Origin: Desulfobulbaceae bacterium
Lineage (GTDB): Bacteria; Desulfobacterota; Desulfobulbia; Desulfobulbales; Desulfurivibrionaceae
Assembly (NCBI GenBank): GCA_003517965.1
Contig: DOZO01000026.1
Location: 684 to 36,199 of the forward strand
Length of the DNA stretch: 35,516 bases
Direction: 5' to 3'
Below, in pieces: positions 8,736 to 17,096 of the stretch (positions within the stretch are counted from its first letter, which is position 1; each line of letters begins with the position of its first letter). The position numbers were made by a program, and so were the translations under genes. The notes under the pieces were generated by a model. The model saw only the letters and a program-made list of their open reading frames with translations, had not been told where the DNA came from and ran no database searches.

Positions 8736-9131
8736 ATGACCAATCTGCCCAAAACCGTCTCCCCTTTTGTCATCTACCTCTTTCTGGTGATCGGCCTGCT
8801 CTCCGCCGTGGCCTTCCGGCTGCTAACCATCATCAACACCTTCCGCCCTTCCATGATGCGGCCGGTCTGGTATTTAGGGGTCATCGGCTATATCTTATTT
8901 TTCGCCTACCGCTACCATATCTCCGAAAAAAGAAAAAAAGCCATTCACACCAACCGGCTGCTGGAAAAAATTCAGGGCCAAGGCGAGATCACTCACGAAG
9001 ATCGCGCCCTCATCGCCTATGTGCTCTCCTCCATTATCAAGTCCAAGGAGAATATCAACTACCTGTTCATCTTTGTCCTCTCCATTGCCGCAGTGGCCGT
9101 GGATATTTTGCTGGCCCTCCAGGGTTATTGA
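8736..9131 (+). CDS. Conserved hypothetical membrane protein
   Basis: This 131-aa protein has three hydrophobic segments: about 11-30, 45-62 and 109-127. A charged central region (SEKRKKAIHTNRLLEKIQGQG, acidic HEDRAL) lies between the second and third. The segments alone suggest an inner-membrane protein with a cytoplasmic helical loop. No catalytic motif is seen and I do not recognise the family. ATG 8736 is chosen because upstream codons in the same frame are low-complexity and lack membrane character; the ribosome-binding site is weak. It is divergent from icd. Confidence 0.6.
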   Translation: MTNLPKTVSPFVIYLFLVIGLLSAVAFRLLTIINTFRPSMMRPVWYLGVIGYILFFAYRYHISEKRKKAIHTNRLLEKIQGQGEITHEDRALIAYVLSSIIKSKENINYLFIFVLSIAAVAVDILLALQGY

Positions 9132-9140
9132 CGAGCTCCC

Positions 9141-9155
9141 GAATACTCTGTATTC
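9141..9155. repeat. Short inverted repeat GAATAC-TCT-GTATTC
   Basis: A perfect 6-bp stem with a 3-nt loop lies 10 bp after the stop of the membrane protein. No T tract follows, so it is not a clear terminator. It could be a processing hairpin or an operator upstream of the diguanylate cyclase gene. Confidence 0.4.
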
Positions 9156-9188
9156 TATCCCCAAAACGGAAAACATGAGCCAAACATC

Positions 9189-9217
9189 TTGATATTTTAC
9201 AGTTTTTTCATGATACA
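9189..9217 (+). promoter_or_regulatory. Possible sigma-70 promoter for the GGDEF gene
   Basis: TTGATA (9189-9194) and GATACA (9212-9217) are spaced by 17 bp, 55 bp before the ATG at 9272. The -10 match is weak, so this is tentative. Confidence 0.25.
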
Positions 9218-9271
9218 AAAAGTGTTACTGTCCTATATATCAAACTTGAAAATCCTGGATACCGTTACACC

Positions 9272-10585
9272 ATGAAAAAGATTCTGGTAGTAGAAAACCA
9301 CCCTGTTGCCTTAAAACTGCTGGTAGAATTCCTGAAAAGGCAGGGGCACGAAGTAATTACCGCGGAAGATGGGCTTGCAGCTCTAAAAATTCTCCAGCAG
9401 ATAACACCAGACCTAATTTTCACCGACCTGATCATGCCCAACATCAATGGGGAAAAACTCTGCCAGATTATCCGCAACCGGACCGAACTGAAACATCTCC
9501 CTATCATCATCTACTCAGCCACAGAGCTTGAGGATGAAATCAATATCCTCAAGTTAGGAGCCGATGTCTGCATCGCTAAAGGTCCGTTCAAAAATACCGA
9601 GACGCATATCGCCCTGGTCATCAAGCATATCGACAACGGCACCCTTCATGAACTGAAAGGCCAGATCCTCGGCGGAGAAAGCCTGTACAAGCGGCATATC
9701 ACCTCGGAGTTGCTGTTTGCCAGACGGCATTATGAACACATCATCAACAGTCTGCCCGAAGGAGTGATAGAATGTACTCTGGACGGCACGATCTTTCATG
9801 TCAACACCGCCGCTCTTACGCTGTGCGGCCTAGGGGAAGAAAATCTGTTATCATCTTGTTTTTTCGATCTTTTTCTTGAAAAAGACCGGGAGCAACTACG
9901 CACCCTGCTGAACACCGTTGGCCCTGAACCGCTGATCATCAACGAGACCGCACCCCTTCTGCTCAACAACAAAATGATCACCATCCATTTTCTTCCCAGC
10001 ATCGATGAAACACGTGCCTTTGTCGTCGCCATCATGCGGGATATCACCGAACACAAGCAAATGGAAGAAAGGCTGCGGGAATCTGCCCTGACCGATGAGC
10101 TCACCGGGCTTTTCAACCGTCGAGGCTTCATGACCCTGGCCAAAACGCTACTAAAAATCAGCGCCCGTGATAATACAGATCTTCTGCTCGTCTATGCCGA
10201 TTTTGACAACCTGAAATGGATCAACGACACACTGGGACACACCATCGGCGACCAGGCCCTCATTGAAGTCGCTACCCTGCTTCAGGACACCTTCCGACTA
10301 GCCGATGTGGTCGGCAGACTGGGCGGAGATGAGTTTGTCATACTCTACACAGACAACTCAGCAATAGGCAATGAGGAAACCATCCGCAACCGCCTGAGCA
10401 AAAGTATCGAAAAGGCTAACAGGATGACTACCCGCCAATACCCACTGTCCCTCAGTGTCGGAATGGGCCGCTATGAGCATCTGGCCCCCTGCTCCATCGA
10501 CGATCTGCTCCACCAGGCAGACCGGGCCATGTATAAAAACAAGGCAGCAAAAAAGGCCCGCCACCAAGACGGCTATAATCATTAA
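9272..10585 (+). CDS. Response regulator receiver-PAS-GGDEF diguanylate cyclase
   Basis: This 437-aa cytoplasmic signalling protein probably makes cyclic di-GMP in response to phosphorylation. Residues 1-120 form a receiver domain with phosphoacceptor Asp52 (FTDLIMP), Ser82 and Lys103; one of the usual acidic pair is Asn9 (VENHP). A PAS-like domain spans about 152-262, ending in the DIT motif typical of PAS-linker junctions. The GGDEF domain (about 272-430) has an intact GGDEF at 351-355 and an upstream RLAD (342-345) at the right spacing for an inhibitory I-site, so product inhibition is expected. No partner histidine kinase is adjacent. A rubredoxin gene follows 63 bp later. Confidence 0.93.
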   Translation: MKKILVVENHPVALKLLVEFLKRQGHEVITAEDGLAALKILQQITPDLIFTDLIMPNINGEKLCQIIRNRTELKHLPIIIYSATELEDEINILKLGADVCIAKGPFKNTETHIALVIKHIDNGTLHELKGQILGGESLYKRHITSELLFARRHYEHIINSLPEGVIECTLDGTIFHVNTAALTLCGLGEENLLSSCFFDLFLEKDREQLRTLLNTVGPEPLIINETAPLLLNNKMITIHFLPSIDETRAFVVAIMRDITEHKQMEERLRESALTDELTGLFNRRGFMTLAKTLLKISARDNTDLLLVYADFDNLKWINDTLGHTIGDQALIEVATLLQDTFRLADVVGRLGGDEFVILYTDNSAIGNEETIRNRLSKSIEKANRMTTRQYPLSLSVGMGRYEHLAPCSIDDLLHQADRAMYKNKAAKKARHQDGYNH

Positions 10586-10648
10586 GACGGGCACGACTGG
10601 GATGTTTTATTCCACTATCGTTTCTAACCCAAAGAAAGGAGACCCATT

Positions 10649-10804
10649 ATGGACAAGTATGAATGCCCGTGCGGTTATGTCTACGACCCGGAAGAAGGTG
10701 ATTACGAACACGGCATCGAGGCCGGAACCGCCTTTGCCGATCTGCCGGACGACTGGGTCTGCCCAAAGTGCGGGGCGGAAAAAGAAAGTTTTTACATGGT
10801 GTAA
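10649..10804 (+). CDS. Rubredoxin with CxC first knuckle
   Basis: This 51-aa protein is a one-iron electron carrier of the rubredoxin family. It has the core GYVYDPEEGD (9-18), FADLPDDWVCP (29-39) and a second knuckle CPKCG (Cys38, Cys41). The first knuckle reads ECPCGY (Cys6, Cys8), one residue shorter than the usual CxxCG. AAAGGAG (10635-10641) is well placed before the ATG. Rubredoxins donate electrons to superoxide reductase, rubrerythrin or rubredoxin:oxygen oxidoreductase in anaerobes; the SOR-like protein in this window is exported, so a direct partnership is doubtful. Confidence 0.93.
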   Translation: MDKYECPCGYVYDPEEGDYEHGIEAGTAFADLPDDWVCPKCGAEKESFYMV

Positions 10805-10822
10805 ATCCACACATTTCTAAGT

Positions 10823-10862
10823 AGGGGCACGACATGCCGTGCCCCTCTCTTTGGTCTTTTTT
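10823..10862 (+). terminator. Intrinsic terminator after rubredoxin
   Basis: AGGGGCACG (10823-10831) pairs perfectly with CGTGCCCCT (10838-10846) over a 6-nt loop, with T-rich sequence shortly after. Confidence 0.75.
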
Positions 10863-10932
10863 TCCACCTCTGGCCACCAACCGATGAGCCAAAACTTTTT
10901 TACGATTTCCGCAAACAACAAAAAGTTGTACA

Positions 10933-11160
10933 ATGCAAAGCACCATGAATATCAACAATGAAAACCAGGCACGAGAGGCTATTGCTCTTTGGCAAGCAGA
11001 CCCAGTCAGAGCCCAGCTCAAAAACCTGCGGCTTGCCCTGGAATCGCTTGAACTCAGCCAGATGTACTATGAACAGAAAGACAACGAGCAAGGCATGGCC
11101 AGGGCCACCGCCTGCCTGACCATCATCGGCACCCGCATCGCCGAAATTGAAGCCGGATAG
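10933..11160 (+). CDS. Small helical hypothetical protein
   Basis: This ORF codes for up to 75 aa, or 71 aa if the second ATG (10945) is used. It is charged, with no Cys and no membrane segment, and appears wholly alpha-helical, with heptad-like Leu spacing around LKNLRLALESLELSQMYYEQ. No Shine-Dalgarno sequence is convincing for either start, and a TACAAT (10929-10934) at the first ATG could be a -10 box, which would favour the second ATG. It is the first of four closely spaced rightward genes. Function unknown. Confidence 0.5.
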   Translation: MQSTMNINNENQAREAIALWQADPVRAQLKNLRLALESLELSQMYYEQKDNEQGMARATACLTIIGTRIAEIEAG

Positions 11161-11175
11161 GAAAAAGAGCCAGCC

Positions 11176-11382
11176 ATGCGCACCATTCTTACCAGCACCG
11201 GTCTATTCCTCACCATTATCGGGCTTGCCATCTCTGTGGCCTTCTGGATCCCCAGACTCTGCAACCGGACACGACTCAGAGAGATACTCGGCACCAGATA
11301 CCCCGTCGTCTATGTAGTGTATATTGCCAACGGCCCCCTGCTCTTGCTGCTTGGCATCATATTGCTGAACACCTTTAGCTAA
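11176..11382 (+). CDS. Small two-helix membrane protein
   Basis: This 68-aa protein has two transmembrane helices (about 6-26 and 44-66) joined by a basic loop (RLCNRTRLREILGTRYP). No known motif is evident. It begins 15 bp after the preceding small helical gene and ends 26 bp before the YqeY-like gene, so co-transcription is likely. The AGGAAAAAGAG upstream is an acceptable but distant ribosome-binding site. Confidence 0.55.
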   Translation: MRTILTSTGLFLTIIGLAISVAFWIPRLCNRTRLREILGTRYPVVYVVYIANGPLLLLLGIILLNTFS

Positions 11383-11408
11383 GCAGAACAACCTGACAAG
11401 GAAAAATC

Positions 11409-11903
11409 ATGACCACCCCAACATCATTCGGCTGGAATGCAGCCTCAGGCCTGACCCTGCTGGCCAAACTGAAAGGCGACCTCAAGGCCGCCATGCTAAA
11501 TAAAAACGAGGCGGTCAGGGGCGCGCTACGCATCATTATCAGCGAATTTTCCACCAAGATCACTATGCCCATAACACTGGAAAGCGGCAAAAAAAGCACC
11601 CGGGCCAAGCGCGACGAGGAGATCACTGACGATGATATCATCAGCCTGATTATGGGATTGTGTAAATCGGAAAGGCAAACTCTGGAATACAAAAAAGAGA
11701 CCAGCTCCGAATATCTTGAGATCCTTGAGTCATACCTTCCCAAAATGGCAGGGGAAGAAGAGATCACCGCTTGGGTCAAGGAAAATGTCGACCTCTCCCA
11801 ATTCAAAAGCCCCATGCAGGCCATAGGCCCGATCATGAAGCATTTCGGCAAGAGCGCGGACGGCAATATTGTTAAGAAGGTGCTGGCTGGAATGGCAGGG
11901 TAA
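11409..11903 (+). CDS. GatB/YqeY domain protein
   Basis: This 164-aa soluble protein belongs to the YqeY family, related to the C-terminal tRNA-binding part of the GatB amidotransferase subunit. It has the LKGDLKAAMLNKNEAVRGALR start, the central helix RDEEITDDDIISLI, the ERQTLEYKKE segment, LESYLPKM, and the glycine-rich end FGKSADGNIVKKVLAGM. The length is typical (about 150 aa). AAGGAAAAATC precedes the ATG. A role in tRNA-linked metabolism is assumed from the family and is not proven. Confidence 0.9.
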   Translation: MTTPTSFGWNAASGLTLLAKLKGDLKAAMLNKNEAVRGALRIIISEFSTKITMPITLESGKKSTRAKRDEEITDDDIISLIMGLCKSERQTLEYKKETSSEYLEILESYLPKMAGEEEITAWVKENVDLSQFKSPMQAIGPIMKHFGKSADGNIVKKVLAGMAG

Positions 11904-11919
11904 GGAGAAGGAGCCCCCC

Positions 11920-12069
11920 ATGTTCGAACAGGCTTTCCGAAATATCGACGACGTTCTCCGAAAGGAAACGGGGTGCACCACCGAGCTGGACTACACCGAG
12001 CAAACCTCCTGGCTGCTGTTCCTGAAATACCTGGCCTGCCTGGAGCAGGACAAGGCCATGGATGAGTGA
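11920..12069 (+). pseudogene. N-terminal remnant of a type I DNA methyltransferase (hsdM)
   Basis: These 49 codons read like the N-terminal helical domain of HsdM (MFEQAFRNIDDVLRKETG, then WLLFLKYLACLEQDK), which normally continues for about 450 more residues into the N6-adenine methylase. Here a TGA follows at 12067-12069 and no methylase motif lies downstream. AAGGAGAAGGAG stands before the ATG. The fragment sits 16 bp after the YqeY gene and 33 bp before the DNA ligase gene. It is most simply a deletion scar of a restriction-modification locus; a short translated fragment is possible. Confidence 0.62.
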
Positions 12070-12102
12070 CCACCACCCACCGCGGCCGAATTCCTCAAGG
12101 CA

Positions 12103-12945
12103 ATGAAACGACTGCAAACCCTGATTGTCCTGCTGGTGAACGTCGTCATGCTCGCAGTTGCCTGGGCCGCGCCTCCGGCGCCGATGCTGCCGCAAATTGA
12201 TAATGGCCAGATCACGATTTCCGGCTGGCTGATGAGTGAAAAGCTCGACGGGGTACGGGGTTACTGGGACGGACAGCAGCTCTGGTCAAAAAACGGCACT
12301 CTGTTTCAGCCGCCGTCGGCATTCGTTGCGGATCTTCCGCCCTTTGCTCTGGAGGGTGAACTATGGGGTGGGCGCGGCAGCTTTGAAACGACCGCGGCGG
12401 TCGTTAAGCGCCTGGACGATCCTGCCGGCTGGCTGCGGCTGCGCTTCGCCATCTTCGACGTGCCCCTGGCCCCCGGCAGCTTTAGCCGGCGCGTCGAAAA
12501 AGCCTCCGCCTGGTTCGCTGCCCACCCCTCCCCCTATGCCTTTGTCATTGCGCAACAACCGGTGCAGGACCGCGCCGAGCTACAGCGCGAACTGGCGCGC
12601 ATTGAGCGCCTCGGCGGCGAGGGGTTGATCGTCCGCGATCCGGAGGCGCTTTACCTGGCAGGACGGCGACCGGAAATTCTCAAGGTGAAATCGTTTCAGG
12701 ATGACGAGGCGGTGGTGATCAAACATCTCTCCGGCCAGGGTAAGAACGCGAAGCTGCTCGGAGCGCTGTTGGTCGAACTGCCGGACGGAACCAGATTCAA
12801 AATCGGCGCCGGATTCAGCGACGAGCAACGCCGCAGCCCACCGCCGCTCGGGACAACAATTACCTTCAAGCACAATGGCCGCTACCGTTCCGGGCTGCCG
12901 AAATTTCCGGTGTTCCTGCGGATTCGGCGCGACCTGGGGCTGTGA
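12103..12945 (+). CDS. ligE: Exported minimal ATP-dependent DNA ligase (LigE type)
   Basis: This 280-aa ligase has a signal peptide (hydrophobic 6-22, cleavage near WAA 21-23), placing it in the periplasm. Nucleotidyltransferase motifs are complete: motif I SEKLDGVRG with Lys47, motif III LEGELW (83-88), IIIa RFAIFD (114-119), motif IV EGLIVR (173-178) and motif V ILKVKS (Lys194, Lys196). The OB fold follows from about 200. No extra DNA-binding domain is present, as in LigE of Haemophilus and Neisseria, where periplasmic ligase has been linked to extracellular DNA. It directly follows the hsdM scar, and its stop is 3 bp from the end of convergent ftsH. Confidence 0.88.
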   Translation: MKRLQTLIVLLVNVVMLAVAWAAPPAPMLPQIDNGQITISGWLMSEKLDGVRGYWDGQQLWSKNGTLFQPPSAFVADLPPFALEGELWGGRGSFETTAAVVKRLDDPAGWLRLRFAIFDVPLAPGSFSRRVEKASAWFAAHPSPYAFVIAQQPVQDRAELQRELARIERLGGEGLIVRDPEALYLAGRRPEILKVKSFQDDEAVVIKHLSGQGKNAKLLGALLVELPDGTRFKIGAGFSDEQRRSPPPLGTTITFKHNGRYRSGLPKFPVFLRIRRDLGL

Positions 12946-12948
12946 GCC

Positions 12949-14763
12949 TCAGGCGGCCGAAGCCTCCCCCAGCAACGCCTTAAACTCCCCATCGTCCAGG
13001 GCCTCTTTCTCAAGCAACACTTTCGCGATCTTTTCCAGAAGAGGGCGCTGTTCGACCAGGGTTTTTTCCGCCAGCACCATGCGCTCCTCGATGATCTTGC
13101 GCACCTCCTCGTCAATGAGCAACGCGGTCTGGTCGCTGAATTCCTTCTGCTGAAACAGACCCTGCTGCAAAAACTGGTTTGCTGGTTGCAGATAAGTAAC
13201 CTGGCCGAGTTTTTCGTTCATCCCATACATGGCCACCATACTGCGGGCGATGTCCGTGGCCCGTTGCAGATCATTCTGGGCGCCGGTGGTGATCTCGTTG
13301 AAGATGAGTTTTTCCGCGGCCCGTCCTCCAAGCAGTACGTCTATTTTTTCCAGCAACTCGGTCTTGGACATCAGAAAACGATCCTCGGTGGGCAACTGCA
13401 TGGTGTATCCCAGGGCGCCGATTCCCCGAGGGACGATGCTGATCTTGTGCACCTTTTCCGCGGTCTTGCGGAAGGTGGCCACCAGGGCGTGTCCAGTTTC
13501 GTGGTAAGCCACGGTCTTCTTCTCAGTCTCGTTAAGCACCCGGTTTTTTTTCTCCAGCCCGGCCACGATCCGGTCGATGGCCTCTTCAAATTCCGTGGAC
13601 TCCACCTGTTCCTTGCCCTTGCGCACTGCCAGCAAGGTCGCCTCATTGACCAGATTTGCAAGATCCGCCCCGGTAAACCCTGGGGTGCGACGAGCAAAGA
13701 TCTCCAGATCAACCTCCGGGGCAAGGATGATCCCCTTGACATGCACCTTGAGAATGGCCACCCGGTCTTTAAGATCGGGCCGATCCACCAGAATATGCCG
13801 GTCAAAACGACCTGGCCGTAGCAGGGCCGGATCAAGAATCTCAGGCCGGTTAGTAGCGGCGAGGATCACCACCCCCTTATTCACCTCAAAGCCGTCCATC
13901 TCAGCCAGCAACTGATTTAGGGTCTGTTCCCGCTCGTCATGACCACCCATCATCCCGCCCCCCCTGGCTTTGCCCAGGGAATCCAGCTCGTCGATGAACA
14001 CAATACAGGGCGCCTTGGCGTTAGCCTGCTCAAAAAGGTCGCGCACTCTGGCCGCACCAAGGCCTACGAACATCTCAATAAAATCCGAACCGCTGATAGA
14101 AAAGAACGGCACCCCGGACTCACCGGCCACAGCCTTGGCCAGCAAGGTTTTACCCGTACCCGGCGGACCGACCAGGAGGATACCCTTGGGGATCTTGGCG
14201 CCCAGGCGAGTAAATTTTTCCGGGGTTTTCAGAAACTCGATTACCTCGGCCAGCTCCACCTTAGCCTCCTCATGGCCGGCTACCGAGGCGAAATCAACCC
14301 CCAAATCGGTCTGGGCGATAATCTTGGCCTTGGACTTACCCAGGGTCATCATACCCCCCCCTGCCTGGCCCATGCGTTTCATCATAAACATCCAGATCCC
14401 GACAAAAAACAGAGTAGGTAATATCCAGGACAACAGAGTACGGATAAATGTATTCTCGTTGGCTGCGATGATATCTACACTGTATTTTTCCAGAAACTCG
14501 ATCAAATTACGGTCATCAATGCGCGGGGTCACATAGAGGGCTCTGGGAAACATGGGTTCCTTTTTATCGCTCTCCACCTTTTCATAGCCCTTGAGCAGGG
14601 TAGAGGAAATGACCACGGAATTGATCTTTTTTTCTGCCACATGCATCTTGAACTGGCTATAGGAAACATTGTTGATTTGCGGTGAAAGCCAGTTTTGCAG
14701 AAGAATAAAAACAGCCAGAGCAATAAACAAATAACTGAGAGAAAACTGGAATTTTTTTTCCAT
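12949..14763 (-). CDS. ftsH: ATP-dependent zinc metalloprotease FtsH
   Basis: This 604-aa membrane AAA+ protease degrades misfolded and regulatory membrane and cytosolic proteins. Transmembrane helices at about 8-26 and 107-127 flank a periplasmic loop. The AAA+ part shows Walker A GPPGTGKT (199-206), Walker B IVFIDELD (254-261), pore loop FVGLGA (232-237) and arginine fingers in RPGRFDR. The protease site is HETGH (421-425) with Asp498 as the likely third zinc ligand. The ATG at 14763 starts MEKKFQFSLSYLF, as in relatives; the longer open frame to 15000 is rejected. The protein is a little short of E. coli FtsH (644 aa). It is divergent from comF and convergent with ligE. Confidence 0.97.
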   Translation of the reverse strand: MEKKFQFSLSYLFIALAVFILLQNWLSPQINNVSYSQFKMHVAEKKINSVVISSTLLKGYEKVESDKKEPMFPRALYVTPRIDDRNLIEFLEKYSVDIIAANENTFIRTLLSWILPTLFFVGIWMFMMKRMGQAGGGMMTLGKSKAKIIAQTDLGVDFASVAGHEEAKVELAEVIEFLKTPEKFTRLGAKIPKGILLVGPPGTGKTLLAKAVAGESGVPFFSISGSDFIEMFVGLGAARVRDLFEQANAKAPCIVFIDELDSLGKARGGGMMGGHDEREQTLNQLLAEMDGFEVNKGVVILAATNRPEILDPALLRPGRFDRHILVDRPDLKDRVAILKVHVKGIILAPEVDLEIFARRTPGFTGADLANLVNEATLLAVRKGKEQVESTEFEEAIDRIVAGLEKKNRVLNETEKKTVAYHETGHALVATFRKTAEKVHKISIVPRGIGALGYTMQLPTEDRFLMSKTELLEKIDVLLGGRAAEKLIFNEITTGAQNDLQRATDIARSMVAMYGMNEKLGQVTYLQPANQFLQQGLFQQKEFSDQTALLIDEEVRKIIEERMVLAEKTLVEQRPLLEKIAKVLLEKEALDDGEFKALLGEASAA

Positions 14764-14890
14764 GGCCAACCTATTCTTTGTATTATGGCCTGATCCAGCA
14801 GAGTAATTAAGGATCTTCCCTGCCCCAAGCTTATTTTTATGGTATAAGAGATTGAGCTTTTTGCAAAGCAACAAACTGGAGCCCCAGAAA

Positions 14891-15034
14891 ATGAATCCCT
14901 GTGATGAAATCGTCCTGATCGTTGATGAACAGAACCATGAGGTGGCACAGACTCTTGCTGAGATTGAACACTTCACCCCGGATGGCCTGATTGTGCTCAA
15001 GAAATTCCTTACCAGCCATGCAACCCTTCTTTAA
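14891..15034 (+). CDS. Short hypothetical ORF upstream of comF
   Basis: This 47-aa ORF starts at an ATG 14 bp after a GGAG and overlaps the comF start by 17 bp in another frame. The segment CDEIVLIVDEQNHEV faintly resembles the first strand of Nudix hydrolases, but the rest does not align. It may be a leader that couples translation to comF, or a gene fragment. No function is claimed. Confidence 0.35.
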   Translation: MNPCDEIVLIVDEQNHEVAQTLAEIEHFTPDGLIVLKKFLTSHATLL

Positions 15035-15743
15035 AGCCTTCCTCGATCTTATGCTGCCCTCGTTCTGTCTTGCCTGCGACAAGCCGCTGGGATCCGCGCC
15101 GGATCTGTTGTTCTGCCCGGACTGCCTGGAAAAGCTTTGTTTTATTCAGAGTCCACTCTGTCCCTGTTGCGGCAGGGTTTATCTTGTAGCTACAGGCGGC
15201 GACCATCACTGCGGTACCTGCCTTACTACCCCCCGACATTTCACGCGGGCCAGAGCGCTCTTTCTCTACGAAGAACTGCTGAAAAAGGTAGTTCACCGCT
15301 TTAAATACCAAGGCAAAACTGACTGTTTACCAAGCTTTGCCCGTTTTGCTCGCAATCTGCCTCAACTTACCGAAACGAAAAAGATTGATTTGATCGTGCC
15401 TGTACCTTTGCACCAAAGCCGCTTGCGGGAGAGGGGCTTCAACCAGGCCCTGCTTCTGGCCCGCGCCTTTTTTCCCAAAGATCAGCGAATCATCCCCAAC
15501 CTCCTGATCCGTTCCCGGCCTACTGCGCCGCAAACCGGTTTCAGTGGAGCCGCCCGCCGCACCAATCTCAAAAATGCCTTTGCCGTTATAAATCCACATC
15601 GGCTTACCGGAAAAAAGATTCTCCTTGTCGATGATGTGTTCACCACCGGCACCACGGTGAACGAATGCGCCAAGGTGCTCAAAAAAGCAGGGGCCATAGA
15701 GGTAATAGTGTTGACCTTGGCCAGGGTTACGGAAGATTATTAA
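15018..15743 (+). CDS. comF: ComF-family amidophosphoribosyltransferase-like protein
   Basis: This 241-aa protein has two zinc-ribbon pairs (Cys17/20 with 33/36, then Cys48-51 with 65/68) and a C-terminal phosphoribosyltransferase fold. The PRPP loop is LLVDDVFTTGTT (202-213). The central VPVPLHQSRLRERGFNQA (127-144) is diagnostic of ComF/GntX proteins. ComF is needed for single-stranded DNA handling in natural transformation in several bacteria. Here it lies only about 2 kb from an exported DNA ligase, which may be relevant. ATG 15018 is chosen for homology; ATG 14991 would add nine residues. Confidence 0.92.
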   Translation: MQPFFKAFLDLMLPSFCLACDKPLGSAPDLLFCPDCLEKLCFIQSPLCPCCGRVYLVATGGDHHCGTCLTTPRHFTRARALFLYEELLKKVVHRFKYQGKTDCLPSFARFARNLPQLTETKKIDLIVPVPLHQSRLRERGFNQALLLARAFFPKDQRIIPNLLIRSRPTAPQTGFSGAARRTNLKNAFAVINPHRLTGKKILLVDDVFTTGTTVNECAKVLKKAGAIEVIVLTLARVTEDY

Positions 15744-15806
15744 TTATTTGGCAGCAGAAAAATTTCTGATTACTCTACGGATATCCACACAAAAGGAAAT
15801 ATACTC

Positions 15807-15908
15807 ATGATCCCACATGCCCTTGCCAGCCTCGCAGCTCTTGCTGTTGCCAGTCTCACCCTTGCCTTCATGATTAAAAAACAACGAGAGAACGACTGCC
15901 CATCTTGA
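15807..15908 (+). CDS. 33-aa single-helix membrane peptide
   Basis: This small ORF encodes an Ala/Leu-rich transmembrane helix (about 5-23) followed by a basic-acidic tail ending in DCPS. AAAGGA sits 7-12 bp before the ATG, which is the main support for expression. It occupies the gap between comF and mtnA. Its function is unknown, and it may be missed by automatic annotation. Confidence 0.45.
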   Translation: MIPHALASLAALAVASLTLAFMIKKQRENDCPS

Positions 15909-15989
15909 CTGCTGATCTACGCTACCGTTGGTATGGGTCTCATATCATATTATTTTTTTACTTTTTTTCTCTGATTACCTGGAGCAGAT

Positions 15990-17096
15990 ATGCACGTTTC
16001 CGGAACACCTTACCGCACTATCTGGCCGTCTGTTACAGACAAAACGGTAATCAATATTATCGACCAGCGCCATCTTCCTCACCGTTTTGTTATTGAAGAA
16101 CTGCGCACGGTTTCCGAGGTCTGCACAGCCATCAGAGAGATGCATGTCCGTGGCGCTGGACTCATTGGCGCCACAGCCGGATTTGGTATGCACCTTGCCG
16201 CCCTTACAGCCCCGGAGTCTGGTTTTGTTGCTTTTATGCAGATGGCGGCGGCTGATCTGATCAAAACCCGACCTACCGCCAGCAACCTAGCCTGGGCCGT
16301 TAACCGACAACTTGGGGCCATTGAGCCAAAAGACACCCTTGCCGCAAAAAGGCTGAAAGCCTTTGCCATTGCCTGTGCAATAGCCGATGAGGACGCGGAA
16401 TTCTGCCGCCGGATCGGAGAACACGGCAAAAAAATTATCGCCGAACTCAGCCGAAGAAAAAACGGCGCTCCGGTAAATATCCTCACCCACTGCAATGCCG
16501 GCTGGTTGGCCTTTGTAGATTACGGTTCCGCCACTGCCCCCATCTATGCTGCCCACACAGAAGGGATCAAAGTGCATGTCTGGGTGGATGAAACCCGTCC
16601 CTGGCTGCAGGGGGCCAAACTTACTACCTGGGAGCTTAAAGAAGAAGGGGTAGCCCATACCCTGATTGCCGACAACACCGGTGGCCACCTAATGCAGCAC
16701 GGCTTGGTAGATATGGTCATCGTCGGCACAGACCGCACCACTCGTTGTGGCGATGTGGCCAACAAAATAGGCACCTATCTAAAGGCCTTGGCAGCCCACG
16801 ACAACAGGGTGCCCTTTTATGTAGCCCTCCCCTCCTCCACCTTTGACTGGGCTATTCGAGATGGTCTTGCCGAGATACCGATTGAACAGCGAAGCGGGGA
16901 AGAAATCACCCATATAAGAGGGTTAAATAAGTCAGATGAATTAACCACCATCATCATTTCCCCACCAGATACACCAACCTTGAACTATGGCTTTGATGTC
17001 ACCCCGGCCCGCCTGATTACAGGACTAATCAGCGAACGCGGGGTAATGACGGCCGACGAAAATGATATTTTGAGGCTATACCCGGAACAAAGGTAA
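15990..17096 (+). CDS. mtnA: S-methyl-5-thioribose-1-phosphate isomerase
   Basis: This 368-aa enzyme isomerises methylthioribose 1-phosphate to methylthioribulose 1-phosphate in methionine salvage. The eIF2B-like fold shows RGAGLIGATAGFG (54-66; RGAPAIG in most members), catalytic Cys168 in THCNAG, DETRPWLQGAKLT (200-212), and catalytic Asp248 in VGTDRTTRCGDVANKIGTY. The C-terminal FDVTPARLITGLISERG is also typical. TGGAGC is placed before the ATG. No other mtn genes are adjacent. Its stop codon abuts the stop codon of the convergent serine hydrolase with no spacer. Confidence 0.95.
   Translation: MHVSGTPYRTIWPSVTDKTVINIIDQRHLPHRFVIEELRTVSEVCTAIREMHVRGAGLIGATAGFGMHLAALTAPESGFVAFMQMAAADLIKTRPTASNLAWAVNRQLGAIEPKDTLAAKRLKAFAIACAIADEDAEFCRRIGEHGKKIIAELSRRKNGAPVNILTHCNAGWLAFVDYGSATAPIYAAHTEGIKVHVWVDETRPWLQGAKLTTWELKEEGVAHTLIADNTGGHLMQHGLVDMVIVGTDRTTRCGDVANKIGTYLKALAAHDNRVPFYVALPSSTFDWAIRDGLAEIPIEQRSGEEITHIRGLNKSDELTTIIISPPDTPTLNYGFDVTPARLITGLISERGVMTADENDILRLYPEQR

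Noticed and set aside
14764..15000. 79-residue N-terminal extension of FtsH
   Set aside because: FtsH relatives begin at MEKK-like sequence just before the first membrane helix, and the extension overlaps the comF upstream region.
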